Below, piece by piece: positions 43,786 through 55,040 of a DNA stretch of 64,000 nucleotides (positions are counted from its first letter, which is position 1; each line of letters starts with the position of its first letter). The position numbers and the translations under genes were made by a program. The stretch is from assembly GCA_964036315.1 (NCBI GenBank), contig OZ038495.1:28573766-28637765 (forward strand), in the 5' to 3' direction. A model generated the notes under the pieces. It had not been told where the DNA came from. It made no database searches and was given only the letters and a program-made list of their open reading frames with translations. This DNA is from Acanthosepion esculentum. Lineage: Eukaryota; Mollusca; Cephalopoda; Sepiida; Sepiidae.

Positions 43786-44230
43786 TAAAAGTAAAGAATC
43801 GAACCTGGATCGCTTCGATACAACGCGAACGTCATACCAACTGTACCACGGGACTCGGTGACGAAGAAGACATAAACTAGACTCGATATAGCGCCGCTAC
43901 TCACTCAGTTCCATTCACCGATACCCATCCAAGTATACAGAGTTATCTAGAGTCCTCGAATAGCCTCGGAACCTGTATCCCAAGAGCCACGACTACTATT
44001 TTGACCCTTAGCCGCTCTATCACAGAGCTTAGCTGGATCTAGCAAGATATACAAGTAATTGATTTGGGAATTTAGGCTAATTTTATAGTAATTCGTGGAG
44101 CTTAGAATGCTCAACAGAATGCAGAAAGCACTGGACGGCCGTTTCGTCCTATCTGGGACTCATCAGCAGTGCGCATTCACTACCGAGAATCGAACCCGGA
44201 TCGCTTCGATACAACGCGAACGTCATGACT
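43786..44230 (-). mobile_element. tRNA-derived SINE family A, tandem dimer with hammerhead ribozyme
   Basis: On the minus strand the order is: 3' part of a tRNA-like head (GCGTTGTATCGAAGCGATCC, B box GGGTTCGATTCTC, 44200 to 44186), hammerhead ribozyme (44178 to 44105), about 245 bp of body, then a second tRNA-like head with A box TGGTACAGTTGG and B box AGGTTCGATTCT (43811 to 43797). The B boxes are 389 bp apart, so this is one full unit plus the start of the next, a tandem dimer. The A box of the first head and the ribozyme of the second are missing. RNA polymerase III would be expected to transcribe an intact copy. Confidence 0.75.
44105..44178 (-). ncRNA. Type I hammerhead ribozyme, complete
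   Basis: In minus-strand order: helix I outer strand GAATGC, inner strand GCACTG; core CTGATGA; helix II GTCC-CAGATA-GGAC; GAA; helix III ACGGCCGT; cleavage site after C in GTC (C17 = 44134); returning helix I CAGTGC, bulge TTTCT, then GCATTC. All 12 helix I pairs are Watson-Crick, every conserved core base is present, and A15.1 pairs with U16.1. The helix I bulge opposite loop II is where natural hammerheads make the stabilising tertiary contact. Helix III has only two stable pairs in cis but is an 8-base palindrome, so two copies could pair through it, as in salamander and Penelope-like hammerheads. Self-cleavage of SINE RNA is the expected role; it is not shown here. Confidence 0.88.
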
Positions 44231-44234
44231 GGAA

Positions 44235-44525
44235 CCTATTTTCTTTTTAGTTAATACTTATTTAAATGTATGGGGGGCGGTCTAGTCTCCTCCAGAAATT
44301 ACGGCCCTGGTATTGTTGTAGCGGAGTTTTATCTAGAGCTCCATAGTTAATAATACTTTTTTAAAAAATGGGGAAGGTTGCCTAACCCCATAAGCTCCTT
44401 TAATACAAGTACGGCCCTGGTAATGTTGTAGTGGGGTTTTATCTGTACCCATGATTTTTCAGGTATTTAAAAATATAGGGGAGGAAGTCTTAGCCCTCAA
44501 TTCCCCACTCCAGAACGGCCCTAAA
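44235..44525 (+). repeat. Tandem repeat, about 120-bp unit, three diverged copies
   Basis: ACGGCCCTGGTATTGTTGTA, ACGGCCCTGGTAATGTTGTA and a final ACGGCCCTAAAA mark units near 44301, 44411 and 44513. Between them GGGTTTTATCTG, ACTTTTTTAAAAA and a (A/G)GGGGA.G block recur. It starts where the SINE dimer ends. Confidence 0.65.
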
Positions 44526-46246
44526 ATCAATTTTCAATCGACTTTTATTTCATAGATTCTGAATGTTCTTACCTTGTCAAAATTACCGAATTTTGCGTTA
44601 CCGAAACTTCTGTTACCGTATTTTTCTAATTCGTTACGGTTCAGTCATATCTTAAGTTTCTCATGAAAGTGGAAATCGAATAGAATCATACATAAGATAT
44701 AATGACAGGCTATAATATCCTGAAATACATTATTAGAAGAAGAGCTGTAAATTATAATTAATTTAATTCCAGTCGCTTCACATCTCTACTATTTGGCCGT
44801 CATTTTTCAACCGTTATTTAAACATCACGATCAAAAATCGATAATAATTCACAATGCCTCACAGAATAACACAAGATAATTTTTTAATGAAAAATCACCA
44901 AAAATAGCAACTCTGAGGCGTCGTGGAAAATAAAACTAAACAATCTGCTGTTCGATTTGAAACCGAAACAATTGGTTTGTGTACCTTAATTAGTTGCAGA
45001 ATCCGAATGTCAGCAAAGCTTATTCTTTGTTTCCTGTTAATGTTGTATACGAATGAATGCCAGTGAGTAGTTAATGATAAAATATAGGTGAAATTGAAAG
45101 GTTTCAAATTCTTCACGCTCGCTATCGCTGGTATTGTGTGAAAAACTAAAAAACTTTTTTTCTTATTTTATTAGTAAACTAGAATGCAAAGTTCGATAGA
45201 CTTTGAATAACTGATTGAATGAATAAATAATTTTATTGATTGATGGATTAATTAAGTTGAAAGATATTGTCCTTAGGATGGAATTTAAGCAGGATATTTC
45301 AGCAGATTGAAACTAACTGATCATCTTTATTCGGGCATTTGATATACACTTTATATCTCTTGTCTTACATTAAAAGCTGGAAACTGATACGCCTGATTTA
45401 AAGAATATTCTTCTTCATATCCGGGTTTCCATTTATCTTAGATTAACCTTGATCAATATCAATTGAAATAATACCACAGATTTTATGAGGCAAAACATAT
45501 GCTTAGAAGAATCTTTCTTTGTGTTGAATCGTCATTGTTGGGGAATTTAATCAGGCCACAACACAAAGAAAAAGATGTAAACGTTGTTTGAATATGAAAC
45601 AAATATAATATATTTTTCTTTTCGTGTTTATTTTCAACTAAATTTATGTGAGTGTTAAGTTCTTATATTTGTCAGGGTACAGTCCTTTGCTTGTAGTCGT
45701 TTTCCAAGATGATAGGAAATGTGATTTCTTGTGCATGTATGTGAAATAAAGGCAGGAGAGAAAGCCAGGAAAGTGTTCCGTTTCAAGCATGGTAATCATC
45801 TACCTACAGTTTATCACATTCAAAAGTATGTTTTTTAAACACATCACATGCTTAGTAAAAAATAAAAACTATCTTACACTCGGACAACAGAGTCGGCACT
45901 GAGTGAGTGACAGTGTTATCTCTAACCAGATTTCAGCTTCTTTCCTCGGACATGCGCACAAAATCCAAACACCATGTTACTGAATTTTTTTGCTTCACAG
46001 TTCCATACAAGGATTTTTGTAATTTTTCATGAACTAGGGGATGGCTACTGATATATTAAGCGTCATATAATACACAAGTATAAGGAAGGAATTAAAGAAA
46101 AAAATCTCATTATATTGAACGTTATCAATAATATCGAGTAAAAATAAGGGATGTTGCAGTTTCGTTGTGCTTATAGACGAGCCGCCATTGGTATCGTAGC
46201 TTGGTGAGGAAGACGGTGTAAGGGAATTTCGTTTAAGTCCAGCATC
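44526..46246. other. No recognised feature
   Basis: About 1.7 kb of AT-rich DNA. GACGAGCCGCCATTGG at 46178 looks locally GC-rich, like a 5' UTR, but no exon can be defined. Confidence 0.35.
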
Positions 46247-46615
46247 GTGGCCAGTTACCGTCTATTATTAGTTGTCTCTCCTGTTTTGTCCGTTTTGAAA
46301 TTTTGCATAAATACACTTTCAAGGGATCATAAATTGAAATGGTTGAAAAATGTTAACTATTTTCGAAGCATCATTTTTTTAACCGGAACAATGCGCAATC
46401 CTCTGACTCAGAAACCATTATTTGTCATTTTGTGCCTGAGTGTTTTGGTGTTTATTTTCGTCTTCATTCTATTTGTCGCATTAGTTCGTTTCTCGGGGCT
46501 AAATGATAGCTCGTTATTTTATGCCTTTACCGCTGTATTCAACTTGTTACATCTAAGGAATTATAATAAAGAATTAAATCTAAAGTTACATTCAATATAC
46601 AGTGCTGTTCGATAA
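46247..46615 (+). other. Unrecognised open frame with a hydrophobic stretch, ends inside the Tc1 terminus
   Basis: The open frame runs to a stop in the Tc1 inverted repeat at 46613-46615. The first in-frame ATG gives MRNPLTQKPLFVILCLSVLV followed by FIFVFILFVALVRF, a plausible membrane segment, and about 75 codons in all. The last six codons or so come from the transposon end. I recognise no family. It may be a chance frame or a host exon interrupted by the transposon. Confidence 0.25.
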
Positions 46616-47523
46616 AAGTGACTAACCTGATTTTTTTTTTTACTAAATGTTCTCTTCTCCGATGAAACGAAAGTTGAGCTAAATTCAAAGAATAAACGAT
46701 CTAAAATCCGAAGAAGCTTTGAAAGCTCTTTGAATTTAGCAGTAAGTACTGTCAAGCATCCGTTCAGTATAATGTTCTGGGGATGCTTTTCTTTTCATGG
46801 AACTGGTTTCTTAAAACCTGTTGAAAAGATTATCAGGAGTGAGCAGTACAAGAGAATTTTAGAGTCTTGTCTGCTCCCTTCTGCTGAAAGGGTGCAAATC
46901 GGCCCCACCAATCTCATTTTTATGCAGGATAATGCTCCCTGTCACAAATTAAAATTGATGAAGGAATACTTTGATTAGAAGCAGGTGAGTGTTATGACAT
47001 GGCCGCCCCAATCTCCTGACCTCAACCCGATAGAAAAGTTATGGAGCATTATAAAGTACAGGCTCAAGAGAAAGCAGTTGAGCAACAAAGAGGATTTGAT
47101 TGTGAATTTCATATCCGAATGGAATTCAATGCCAAAAAGGGTTGAAAAGGTTATTCAAAATAAAGGAGGACCCATAGATTATTAAATATTTCGAACTATA
47201 TTACCTATTATAAATAAATTATACCTCGATTATTCTTTATTTAAAGCTGTTCGGTTATGTTTCTATTGATAACTAGTTGCAGGAAATAATTGAGTCATTT
47301 TTTTTGCACAGAATTGTCCCCTAAATCTCATTTATATCCAAAATTATAATTATCAATAGAATACCTTAGGGTGAGTAAACTTTTTTACTAGATGGTCGGG
47401 AAGGGGTCTTTATATTAGTAAGATTAAAAATTAGTGTGATCCCAAAAACAATAGGCGAAAAAAATTTTAAGTAAAAAAAAAAAAAAAAAAAATCAGCTGA
47501 GTTACTTTTATCGAACAGCTCTG
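46600..47523 (+). mobile_element. Tc1-like transposon, internally deleted, both ends present
   Basis: TA flanks (46598-46599, 47524-47525) enclose 924 bp. The inverted ends begin CAGTGCTGTTCGATAAAAGT on the left, with its partner ACTTTTATCGAACAGCTCTG on the right. Soon after the left end the sequence jumps into the catalytic domain, so the DNA-binding domain (about 100 or more codons) is missing. A poly-A/T run lies just inside each end. Intact ends mean it could have moved with transposase supplied from elsewhere. Confidence 0.9.
46649..47185 (+). pseudogene. Tc1 transposase catalytic (DD34E) domain
   Basis: The enzyme cuts out and reinserts the element at TA sites. The frame begins VLFSDETKVELNSKNKRSKI, with the first catalytic Asp in FSDE, then FSIMFWGCFSFHGTGFLKPV, LIFMQDNAPCHKLKLMKEYF with the second Asp in QDN, and MTWPPQSPDLNPIEKLWSII with the Glu in NPIE. 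There are 34 positions between the second Asp and the Glu, as in DD34E Tc1 proteins. A single in-frame stop (TAG, 46976-46978) after EYFD breaks the domain between the second and third catalytic residues; the rest stays in frame to TAA at 47183-47185. The N-terminal helix-turn-helix domains are absent. Confidence 0.88.
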
Positions 47524-47525
47524 TA

Positions 47526-47756
47526 TAACATACTACTGTTGCTGCCTCTCGTAGGAATTGTATTATTTATCAGGCGCAGATAGACCGACATTTTCACCTG
47601 TTCGGATAGTCACTAACACCAACAGAAACGCGGAAATCCGCCTTCCGACTAGGAAGCGATCTTTGGTCAACACTGGATCTGGCTCATCTGAAGAACAAAG
47701 ATTGTATAGTCTATTCTGCATTATTAAAGCCACATAGAATTAATATACTGATATAG
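47526..47756. other. No recognised feature
   Basis: Short spacer without recognised content. Confidence 0.4.
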
Positions 47757-48075
47757 TTTTTCTATATCTCTGAGGTGAGGTATTATGATTATTTACATTA
47801 TTCGGACTGTTGTCTTCATCTTCATTGCCATATTCACAACGTTTCGGTCATTGTACGCTCCGACCTTCTTTAGGTGATTGGAATTTCGAACCGAATCTTT
47901 TATTTCATCCACAAAGGTATTTTGTTCTAGTTCCAATTGCCATATCTCTTCCGGATGTCTCAGTTATTTCCCTTTAACTCAACTCCAAGTTTATAGGTTC
48001 TGGTATTGAACACAAAACACTTTGGGTCTAGTCACTGGATCTAACCAACGCCTTTATCCATTGGCCATGTGTCTT
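47757..48075 (-). mobile_element. tRNA-derived SINE family B, copy 5
   Basis: The minus-strand head ACACATGGCCAATGGATAAA near 48075 is followed by GTTGGTTAGATCCAGTGACT, the body GGTTCGAAATTCC, CCTAAAGAAGGTC, CCGAAACGTTGTG and the end CCTCA.CTC.GA.ATATAG. The core reads CTAAAGA here, losing a conserved G. Confidence 0.75.
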
Positions 48076-48084
48076 TACGGACAC

Positions 48085-48190
48085 AGGGCCCATTAACGAA
48101 GGCCGGAGAATACAACCGCTGAAACGATGTGAATATGGTAATAAAGATGAGGATAACAGTTCGAAGAATGTAAATAATGTAATGTAAATC
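48085..48190 (+). mobile_element. tRNA-derived SINE family B, copy 6, 3' part
   Basis: Plus strand: AAGGCCGGAGAATACAACCG, CTGAAACGATGTGAATATGG, AAAGATGAGGATAACAGTTC. It forms an inverted pair with copy 5. The CTGANGA box is absent. Confidence 0.65.
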
Positions 48191-48825
48191 GTTTTGCAAC
48201 ATATTATAACCTAGCTGAAAACATTTAGAAAAGACATGCAGACAAAGACCTGTCTGTTGTATGAATGGCCTTCTCAATATAGCTGTATTCCTGCAGACCT
48301 TGAACTATAGCATAAATATCCTAGTCATCTGCTATGGAAATCTCATGACAAATGGCGCAGTGCGATACATCACCAGAAAAAAAGAAAGCTCAGTTGGAAG
48401 ACGTCATATCAACCGTCAAGGAAATAAAGTTGAAATTGTATGAACACATCATATGAGCAACCTTTCCTCTACAATCCTACAATGTTTGACCTAAGGCAAA
48501 AGAAGACATTGGCACGCAACCGAGATATATAAAGGGAGCACATTCGGTTCTCACCCGCACAGTGACCCTAAGACCAGGCCCAGCCATGTGACTGATGATG
48601 ATAATATAGATGATGATGATGATGCCTGTGTTATTTTAACCACCTTTATCTTAAAAAAAAGAAACACCTTGAAAAAACGTGGACATATATTATATTTTGG
48701 TAGTCTTAACGTAAACGCAGTTGTAAGAATGAAAAGTTGTCACAGGAAAAATCCATTTTAAGTGTATTGTGAATGTATATGACGAAGTAGAAATACATTT
48801 TAATAGCTGTTTTATTAAGTAATTG
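48191..48825. other. No recognised feature; short GAT repeat at 48590-48625
   Basis: The part around 48330-48590 is less AT-rich but shows no domain I recognise. Confidence 0.35.
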
Positions 48826-49105
48826 TTTTCTATTGTCGAAACTGTTAAATGTAGCCGTCTCTTCTACGCCAATAGGTTCATGTCTCGCACCTCTCGGCTG
48901 TGGAACTCCCTCCCCTTTTCCTGTTTTCCTGATAGCTATAATCTTCAACTATTCAAATGTAATGTCAATCGACGTCTCCAGATGACTTGATCTATACCCT
49001 ATCCTTCTATTCATTCTTTCCTCTATGACTCCTATTTGGACTCACTCCAATTCTCTGTAACCCCTTGCGTGGTAGTGGCTTCCCAATTGCGTGGGGTGAA
49101 ACGTT
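48826..49105 (+). mobile_element. Jockey/CR1-like LINE C-terminus and 3' UTR
   Basis: The plus frame FSIVETVKCSRLFYANRFMS, RTSRLWNSLPFSCFPDSYN, LQLFKCNVNRRLQMT stops at about 48987, matching 38787-39000 closely. The 3' UTR has GTAACCCCTTGCGTGGTAGT and ends GCGTGGGGTGAAACG, then an A-rich tail. Only the last 280 bp of the element is present. The frame is open, so this copy is younger or better kept than 31493-32005. Confidence 0.8.
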
Positions 49106-49390
49106 TAAAAAAAAAATAAAGCAAATTCATATATTGATTTTCATTTTCCACCATATCAACTTGGAATCAAAATGATGCTAAAATAGACACTGGACAGGAA
49201 ATGGAAAAAACAAGGACATTCAGATGTTTGAGATATTTTTCACGCATTATTGATTGCATATAATTTCATTATAAACATGGGAAATGTCAAACAAATATTG
49301 TAGAAGTGTTTTTTTTCTATTTACCCTTGATTTTCTAGAAGGTTTAATTAGTTAGTAACTTCTTTTGAAAAATATGTCTGTTTTTAGGGA
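49106..49390. other. No recognised feature
   Basis: AT-rich spacer. Confidence 0.4.
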
Positions 49391-50895
49391 AATGAAAAGT
49401 AAATATCGTCAGAAAAAATAGAAATATATTGGAAAGAAAGAACGAGGGAATAAGGGATGAAAAAGAATAAAAGGAGAAAGAGACAAAAAATAGAGAAGGG
49501 CAGAAGAAAGAAATAAATAAAGAAAGAAAGAGAATAAAAAGAGAAAGAAAAAGAATGAAGAATGAAAGAGAAAAAGTAGAAAGAGACAAAAAGAAATAAC
49601 GAAAGATAAAAGAATAAAGAATGAAAAAGAGAATGCAAAAGAAAGACAAAAAGAAAGGAAGAAATCTGTTTCTTAAAATGTGTTAGTTATTAAAAAGAAA
49701 GTACATAAAATAGAATAACGAAGAAACATTAATTAAATTAAGAAAGTAAATTCAAATAATGAAATGTTATTTTGTGAAATCGTAAAATGATTTGAAAGAG
49801 ACAGAAAAAAGATGATGTCGTTATGGTCGAAAACGTAAAGAAAATCGAGTGGAACCAGTGAAATATAAGACATTCTTGGAACAATTAATAAAAGGATGCA
49901 GCCAAGTAATTAGTAAATATTAATTATATTAAAGAGATAGAATGTGTATAAAAATAAGAGATCTTGTCATATAGTGAACGAAAGGAGAGAAATGAGAATG
50001 ATGAAATAGAAGAAGAGAGGCGAAAACTAAACGTCATAGGAACAAAGATAATCAGATAGATAACAGAAGAATAATGAAAGAATAATTGAGAAATAAACGA
50101 TGAAAAAACAAATGAAACGAACGAAGGAAGTTGGAATAAAGTGAATGAAAACGTGAAAATTTGACGGAGAAAGCAAATGAAGGAATAAAGAAAAACGAGG
50201 AGGTAAAAGAAGAAAAGAAAAGAATTCAGAGTGGAAGAAAGATAGAGAAAAGGAAGCAAGGAAAACTAAAAAAGAAAGAAAGATAGAGAGAAATTGGAAA
50301 TACAGGAAGAAATTGAAAGAGACAGAGAGAGAGAGAAAGAAAGAAATAGAAAAAGAGAAAGAAAGAACGAGGGAATAAAGGATGAAAGAGAATAAAAGAC
50401 GAAAGAGACAAAAATAGAGAAGGACAGAAGAAAGAAAGAATAAATAAAGAATAAAAAGAGAAAGTGAAAGAAAGAGAATAAATAATGAAAGAAAGAAAAA
50501 GAGACAAAAAGAAATAATGAAAGAAAGACAAAATAATAAAGAATGAAAAAGAACACAAAAGAAAGCGACAAAAAGAAAGGAAGAAAGAAAAAGAGAATAT
50601 AGAATGAAAGACAAAATAAAAGACAGACAAAAAGAAAGAAATAAAGAAAAGAGAAGAATGAAAGAGAAAATGACAAGAGAAAGAAAGAATGAAAGAAAGA
50701 AAAGGGAATAAAGAATGAAAGAGAATAAAAGGAAAAATAAACAAAAATAGAGGAAAAAAGACAAAGAAGAAGAATAAAGAAAGTGAGAATAAAATTGAGA
50801 CAATATAAAGAAAGAAAAAGAGAATAAAGAATGAAAAAAAGAATAAAAAATAAAGAGACAAGAATAAAGAGAAAGAAAGAATGAATAGTGAAATA
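49391..50895 (+). repeat. 1.5-kb degenerate polypurine (GAAA-type) tract
   Basis: The plus strand is mostly A and G: GAAAGAAAGA, AAAGAGAATAAA, GAATGAAAGAG modules with few pyrimidines, interrupted by a more mixed zone at 49690-50000. The minus strand yields overlapping F/S/L-rich frames up to 325 codons, the longest in the window. Their composition and overlap in several frames show they are not genes. Confidence 0.92.
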
Positions 50896-53630
50896 GCAGC
50901 TTTTTAGATATTGAATTATCAATATTTTTCATTGACAAACGTGTTTTTGGGGAAACACTTCTGCGTGTCGATACATGGTGAAGACAAATGGTCAGGGCAG
51001 GCACAAATGTAAGAATATTGCATGTGGAGAGTATTTCATGAATTTATTACACTTCATTAGGAAAATGCCGTTCTTCAAATCATTATCGCCTTTGATGTGA
51101 TGATATTCAGTCGTTACGAGATTGGGAATAAGATTAAATTGATAGGAAAACAATTTGCCAAAAGTGGGACAACGCCTGCTTACAAAGCAGAATGTATCAA
51201 ACAACACCATTTTTTTTTAGTCAGCTTTCAACACGATTCCATTCATACCAATGCTGCTCATAGTATTTGCGCTCAGCGCTTTCCCCTCAAATGCAACTAT
51301 GACTGCTACTTCGATTACAGTTATTTTGACGTTGACTGATTTCCTTATCAACATATCTTCTTTCCTATGTCTTGTCCGCTAAATACGGAAAGATCAACGG
51401 TGATTGTTGTGGATTCCGGGATGAAATCCGGTATCAAATAATAACAAACGCCAAGAATGAATATAGGAAAATAAATGTATTAACGTAATAATACAAACTG
51501 GTAATACAGGTTAGTAGTTCCAGGAATGCGGGGTTAGTAGACAAATATATATACATAGTTTTTGATATCGACGTATCGCTGTATGACTTCTTACTGAGTC
51601 TACGTGCTTGTTACTGTGACTCTTGTGCTACCCTCATGTGTGTGACTCTGTCTATCTACCACTCGGGTATTCAGTAGCAGTAGTATATGTATACCCTGGG
51701 TGAGTCCATTTGTGTAACAACAGTGATAAACATGGATTTTGGGAGATTTTGCCAAACGAAACTGTTACAGTTTTCTCATAAAAGGATGATTCATCTTCTC
51801 ATCACAGATAATTTATTCTGATAATTTTAGACTATTTCTCTGGAGTTTTGTTCCAAACAAAAACATAGATTATGGAATTAGCATTTTTATTAAACAGAAA
51901 GTTCACAACATACAAATATTTCTTTAGAAAAATAATAAATATTGACAGGAATGAGAAACTATATCATGGAAATATTATACTGAAACTTGTTCAACAGAAA
52001 AGAAAATCATTAAATAACAAACGATGAATAACGGAAATATCGCCATTTTATTTAGTGGCTGCGTTTCTTGTTTAGGTAACTGATGTCAGAAACCTTCTGC
52101 CTTCGCAGATGTTGCTTTTCGTTCTTATATCCGTCTCAAATATTTCTTCGTGCTTGTGTAATTTTCTTTCTTTAAAACATTTATACAATCCCCAACAATC
52201 CCGAGTTACTTTGAGATAGCAACGATAAAATAAAAAGCAAGCTTCAAGATTGACAAATATATAGATTCCTGTAAGAATCTTTCGTGATTCTTCGGCCATT
52301 TTTGTTGAATTGCTTGGAATGATCTGAAAAAAGTCAAAAGTACAAATAAAATCTGCAAATTCGAGAGGAAATGAAGATCGTTGATCGTTGTTACCAAAGT
52401 CTACTAGAATAATAAGTTCGGCACTGTATTTACAAACACACAGTAATTTTAACTGCAGAGAAATTCTTTAGTTAATATTTATAATCTCATTAGTAATCAA
52501 ATAAAATATTCAAATTATTGTGAAATAAAATTGTGTTGTTTAAAATGAATATATCCACGTTATATTAGCTATTTAAAACTAAACAAATTAAAAACGAAAA
52601 CACTTCGCATAAATCACAATTAATTAACAAAAGTGATGTTTTAAAATGAAAAAAAAAAAATCGAAGTATACTGTCTCTACTGAATATTTTAGAAATATTT
52701 CCATCGAATTGAAACATACAAGTTGTAAAAAATGTTTTTAGCTAAGTTTTCGTTTTCAGGTACATCTTTCGTGATTCTCTGTATTATCTGTCTAGTAATT
52801 ATATTAAGTAAATTCTGTATATATAAAATTTCACAAAGTGTTTTGTTGAAGAATGTGAACAGTGAATTCGCGGGAGAACATATTTGACTGAATACAATAG
52901 ATTTCATTTAATAATGATTGAATAAAATAAATGAAAAAAAAAATAGTGATATATGCCAAGGTCGGTAATCGTATAAGATACCGTTATTGTCCAATTCGTT
53001 CCAGTGGGAACGACGGTAGCCATGATGATGGGAAGTTGTTCATTTCCGGTCATTGTCCATAAGTTGTCTGTTTATTGAATGTATTCGCGATCAATTCGTT
53101 GATATTTTTGCCTGTTATTCATTCGTGTCAAATACGGAGATAACTTCATTTCGCTTTTATCCGTGGTGTTGCCACAACAACACTTCTATAGATAGTTCAG
53201 CTGCAACGGGCTTTTTTATTTTTTTGTCTGAACAGAAAAAAGAAAGAAAGAAAAAAAAATGTGTGCATCAAGTATAATCGCTGAATAATCCACGTTTACA
53301 ATCACAATTTTAAATTTTATAAAGTATAGTAATTTTGGTTTAGTTTGTTTTACAGTATATCAACTTATTGCGTCAATTGATGCCGAAATTTAATATTTTT
53401 TCTAAATAAAATATTGTATTTAAACTGTCAAACATTTATTTTACATCTGTTACTGAGGTTATATCATTTTCTTTTAATTATATTTTTGAAATGATTCATA
53501 TTCTATTAGGAACTGAAATATGTAAAATGAATCAGTATAAAGTATAGTAAGAATTAATTAATGAAAATAACACTATATAATATATCGAAAATCGTCCAGA
53601 ATACACGTACACAGTCAGGATATGATACTG
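50896..53630. other. No recognised feature, 2.7 kb
   Basis: AT-rich sequence with no repeat unit, terminal repeats or protein similarity I recognise. This and 57890-60690 are the longest stretches without a visible repeat and the likeliest places for host regulatory or intronic sequence. Confidence 0.4.
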
Positions 53631-54399
53631 TTATATAGGAATAAAGTGTCGCTGGCGACACTTGAGTGTGACCATAGATCGCTAGTAAGCAAACACAGGC
53701 GATCCCATTATTGAATTAAATAGATCACGTGATCATAGAGGAAACGCATGAATAGAATGTCTCGTGACATTTAATTTGATCTCCAATTTTCTTCTATTAC
53801 TATACGGATCGCTATTCTCTATTCTATTCTGATCACTATATGGTTGTTTTTTCGAGCGAGAATTATCGAGCAAGTACTATTAGTGCGAGTGATATTCAAA
53901 GGCGTCTGACACCAGTATTGTTCAACGGCGTTACTATAGTTGTATTTGCGATTACAATGTCTCTACTACAACGAGCATTACAAAAGTGACAACAAGTATT
54001 CGTCGACATTGCAAAAGTGGCAACGGATGTTCGTTGATATAACAAAAATGTGTAAAGAAGGATAGATATCGGGAGCTCACAAAGATTAGTATAGGATATT
54101 TTAGCGTATTCTTTTTTTTTACTATTCGGATCACTATTTCTATTCTATCTTCTATTACTACACGGTTCGTGATTCTGTTCTATGCGCTATTCTCTATATT
54201 GATCACTATACGGATTACAATTCAGATCAATATTCGAGCGAGTATTATCGAGCAAGTACTATTAGTGCGAGTGATATTCAAAGGCGTCTGACACCAGTAT
54301 TGTTCAACGGCGTTACTATAGTTGTATCTGCAATTACAAAGTCTCTACTACAACGAGCATTACGGAAGTGACATCACAAAATGTTCTCTAACAATCAGT

Positions 54400-54452
54400 A
54401 CCCCCCTGCATCTTAATGGCTTTATTGTCTTGCTTGGGGTGAAATGATTAGT
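54400..54452 (+). mobile_element. Jockey/CR1-like LINE 3' terminus, 50 bp
   Basis: Only the end GGCTTTATTGTCTTGCTTGG followed by GGTGAAATGATTAG remains, lying between copies 2 and 3 of the composite repeat. Confidence 0.6.
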
Positions 54453-55040
54453 AAATTACCAGGATTCTTGTAAAGTGAGTTCCATAATCAAATCAAATTT
54501 TCTCCTATTGCCAAAACAACCAACTAATTAAACAATCTCTTTAATTCAATCTCCTACAAAATCTTTCACGAAATCGCATTGTTTTTAATCTGTTGTTCAT
54601 ATTTTCATTACCAGATATCTAAATTTTATATTAGAAGAGCAAAAATGTATAAGTAGATCACGTAATGGCAAAGGAAATGTATATATGGGAATTAGCGTGA
54701 CATCTATACGGATCACTATTTCTACTCTATCCTCTGTTACTATACGGATCGCTATTCTCTATACTATTCACTATACTAATCACTACACGGATTACTATTC
54801 GGTAGTTACTTTCGAGTAAGTACTATTAGTGCGAGTGTTATTCGAAGGCGTCTGACACCAGTATTGTTCAACGGTGATACTTTAGTTGTATCTGAGATTA
54901 CAAAGTCTCTACTACAACGAGCATTACGGAAGTGACGACGACTATTCTTTGGCATCACAAAAGTGTCAACGAGTGTCCGTTGATGTCACAAATATTTCAT
55001 TTTCCGATTTTTAAGAACGGTTGGATTTCATTTCAGAAAT

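Noticed and set aside
43786..43860. Functional tRNA gene with A and B boxes
   Set aside because: It is the head of a SINE unit. No matching acceptor stem follows the B box, and the sequence runs into unrelated AT-rich DNA.
46247..46615. Membrane-protein gene of 122 codons
   Set aside because: The first part has no ATG, the end lies in a transposon terminus, and no family resemblance is seen. I kept it only as a low-confidence open frame.
50027..51004. 325-codon open frame on the minus strand, rich in F, S and L
   Set aside because: It is the complement of the polypurine tract. Overlapping frames in the same region are also open and of the same composition.
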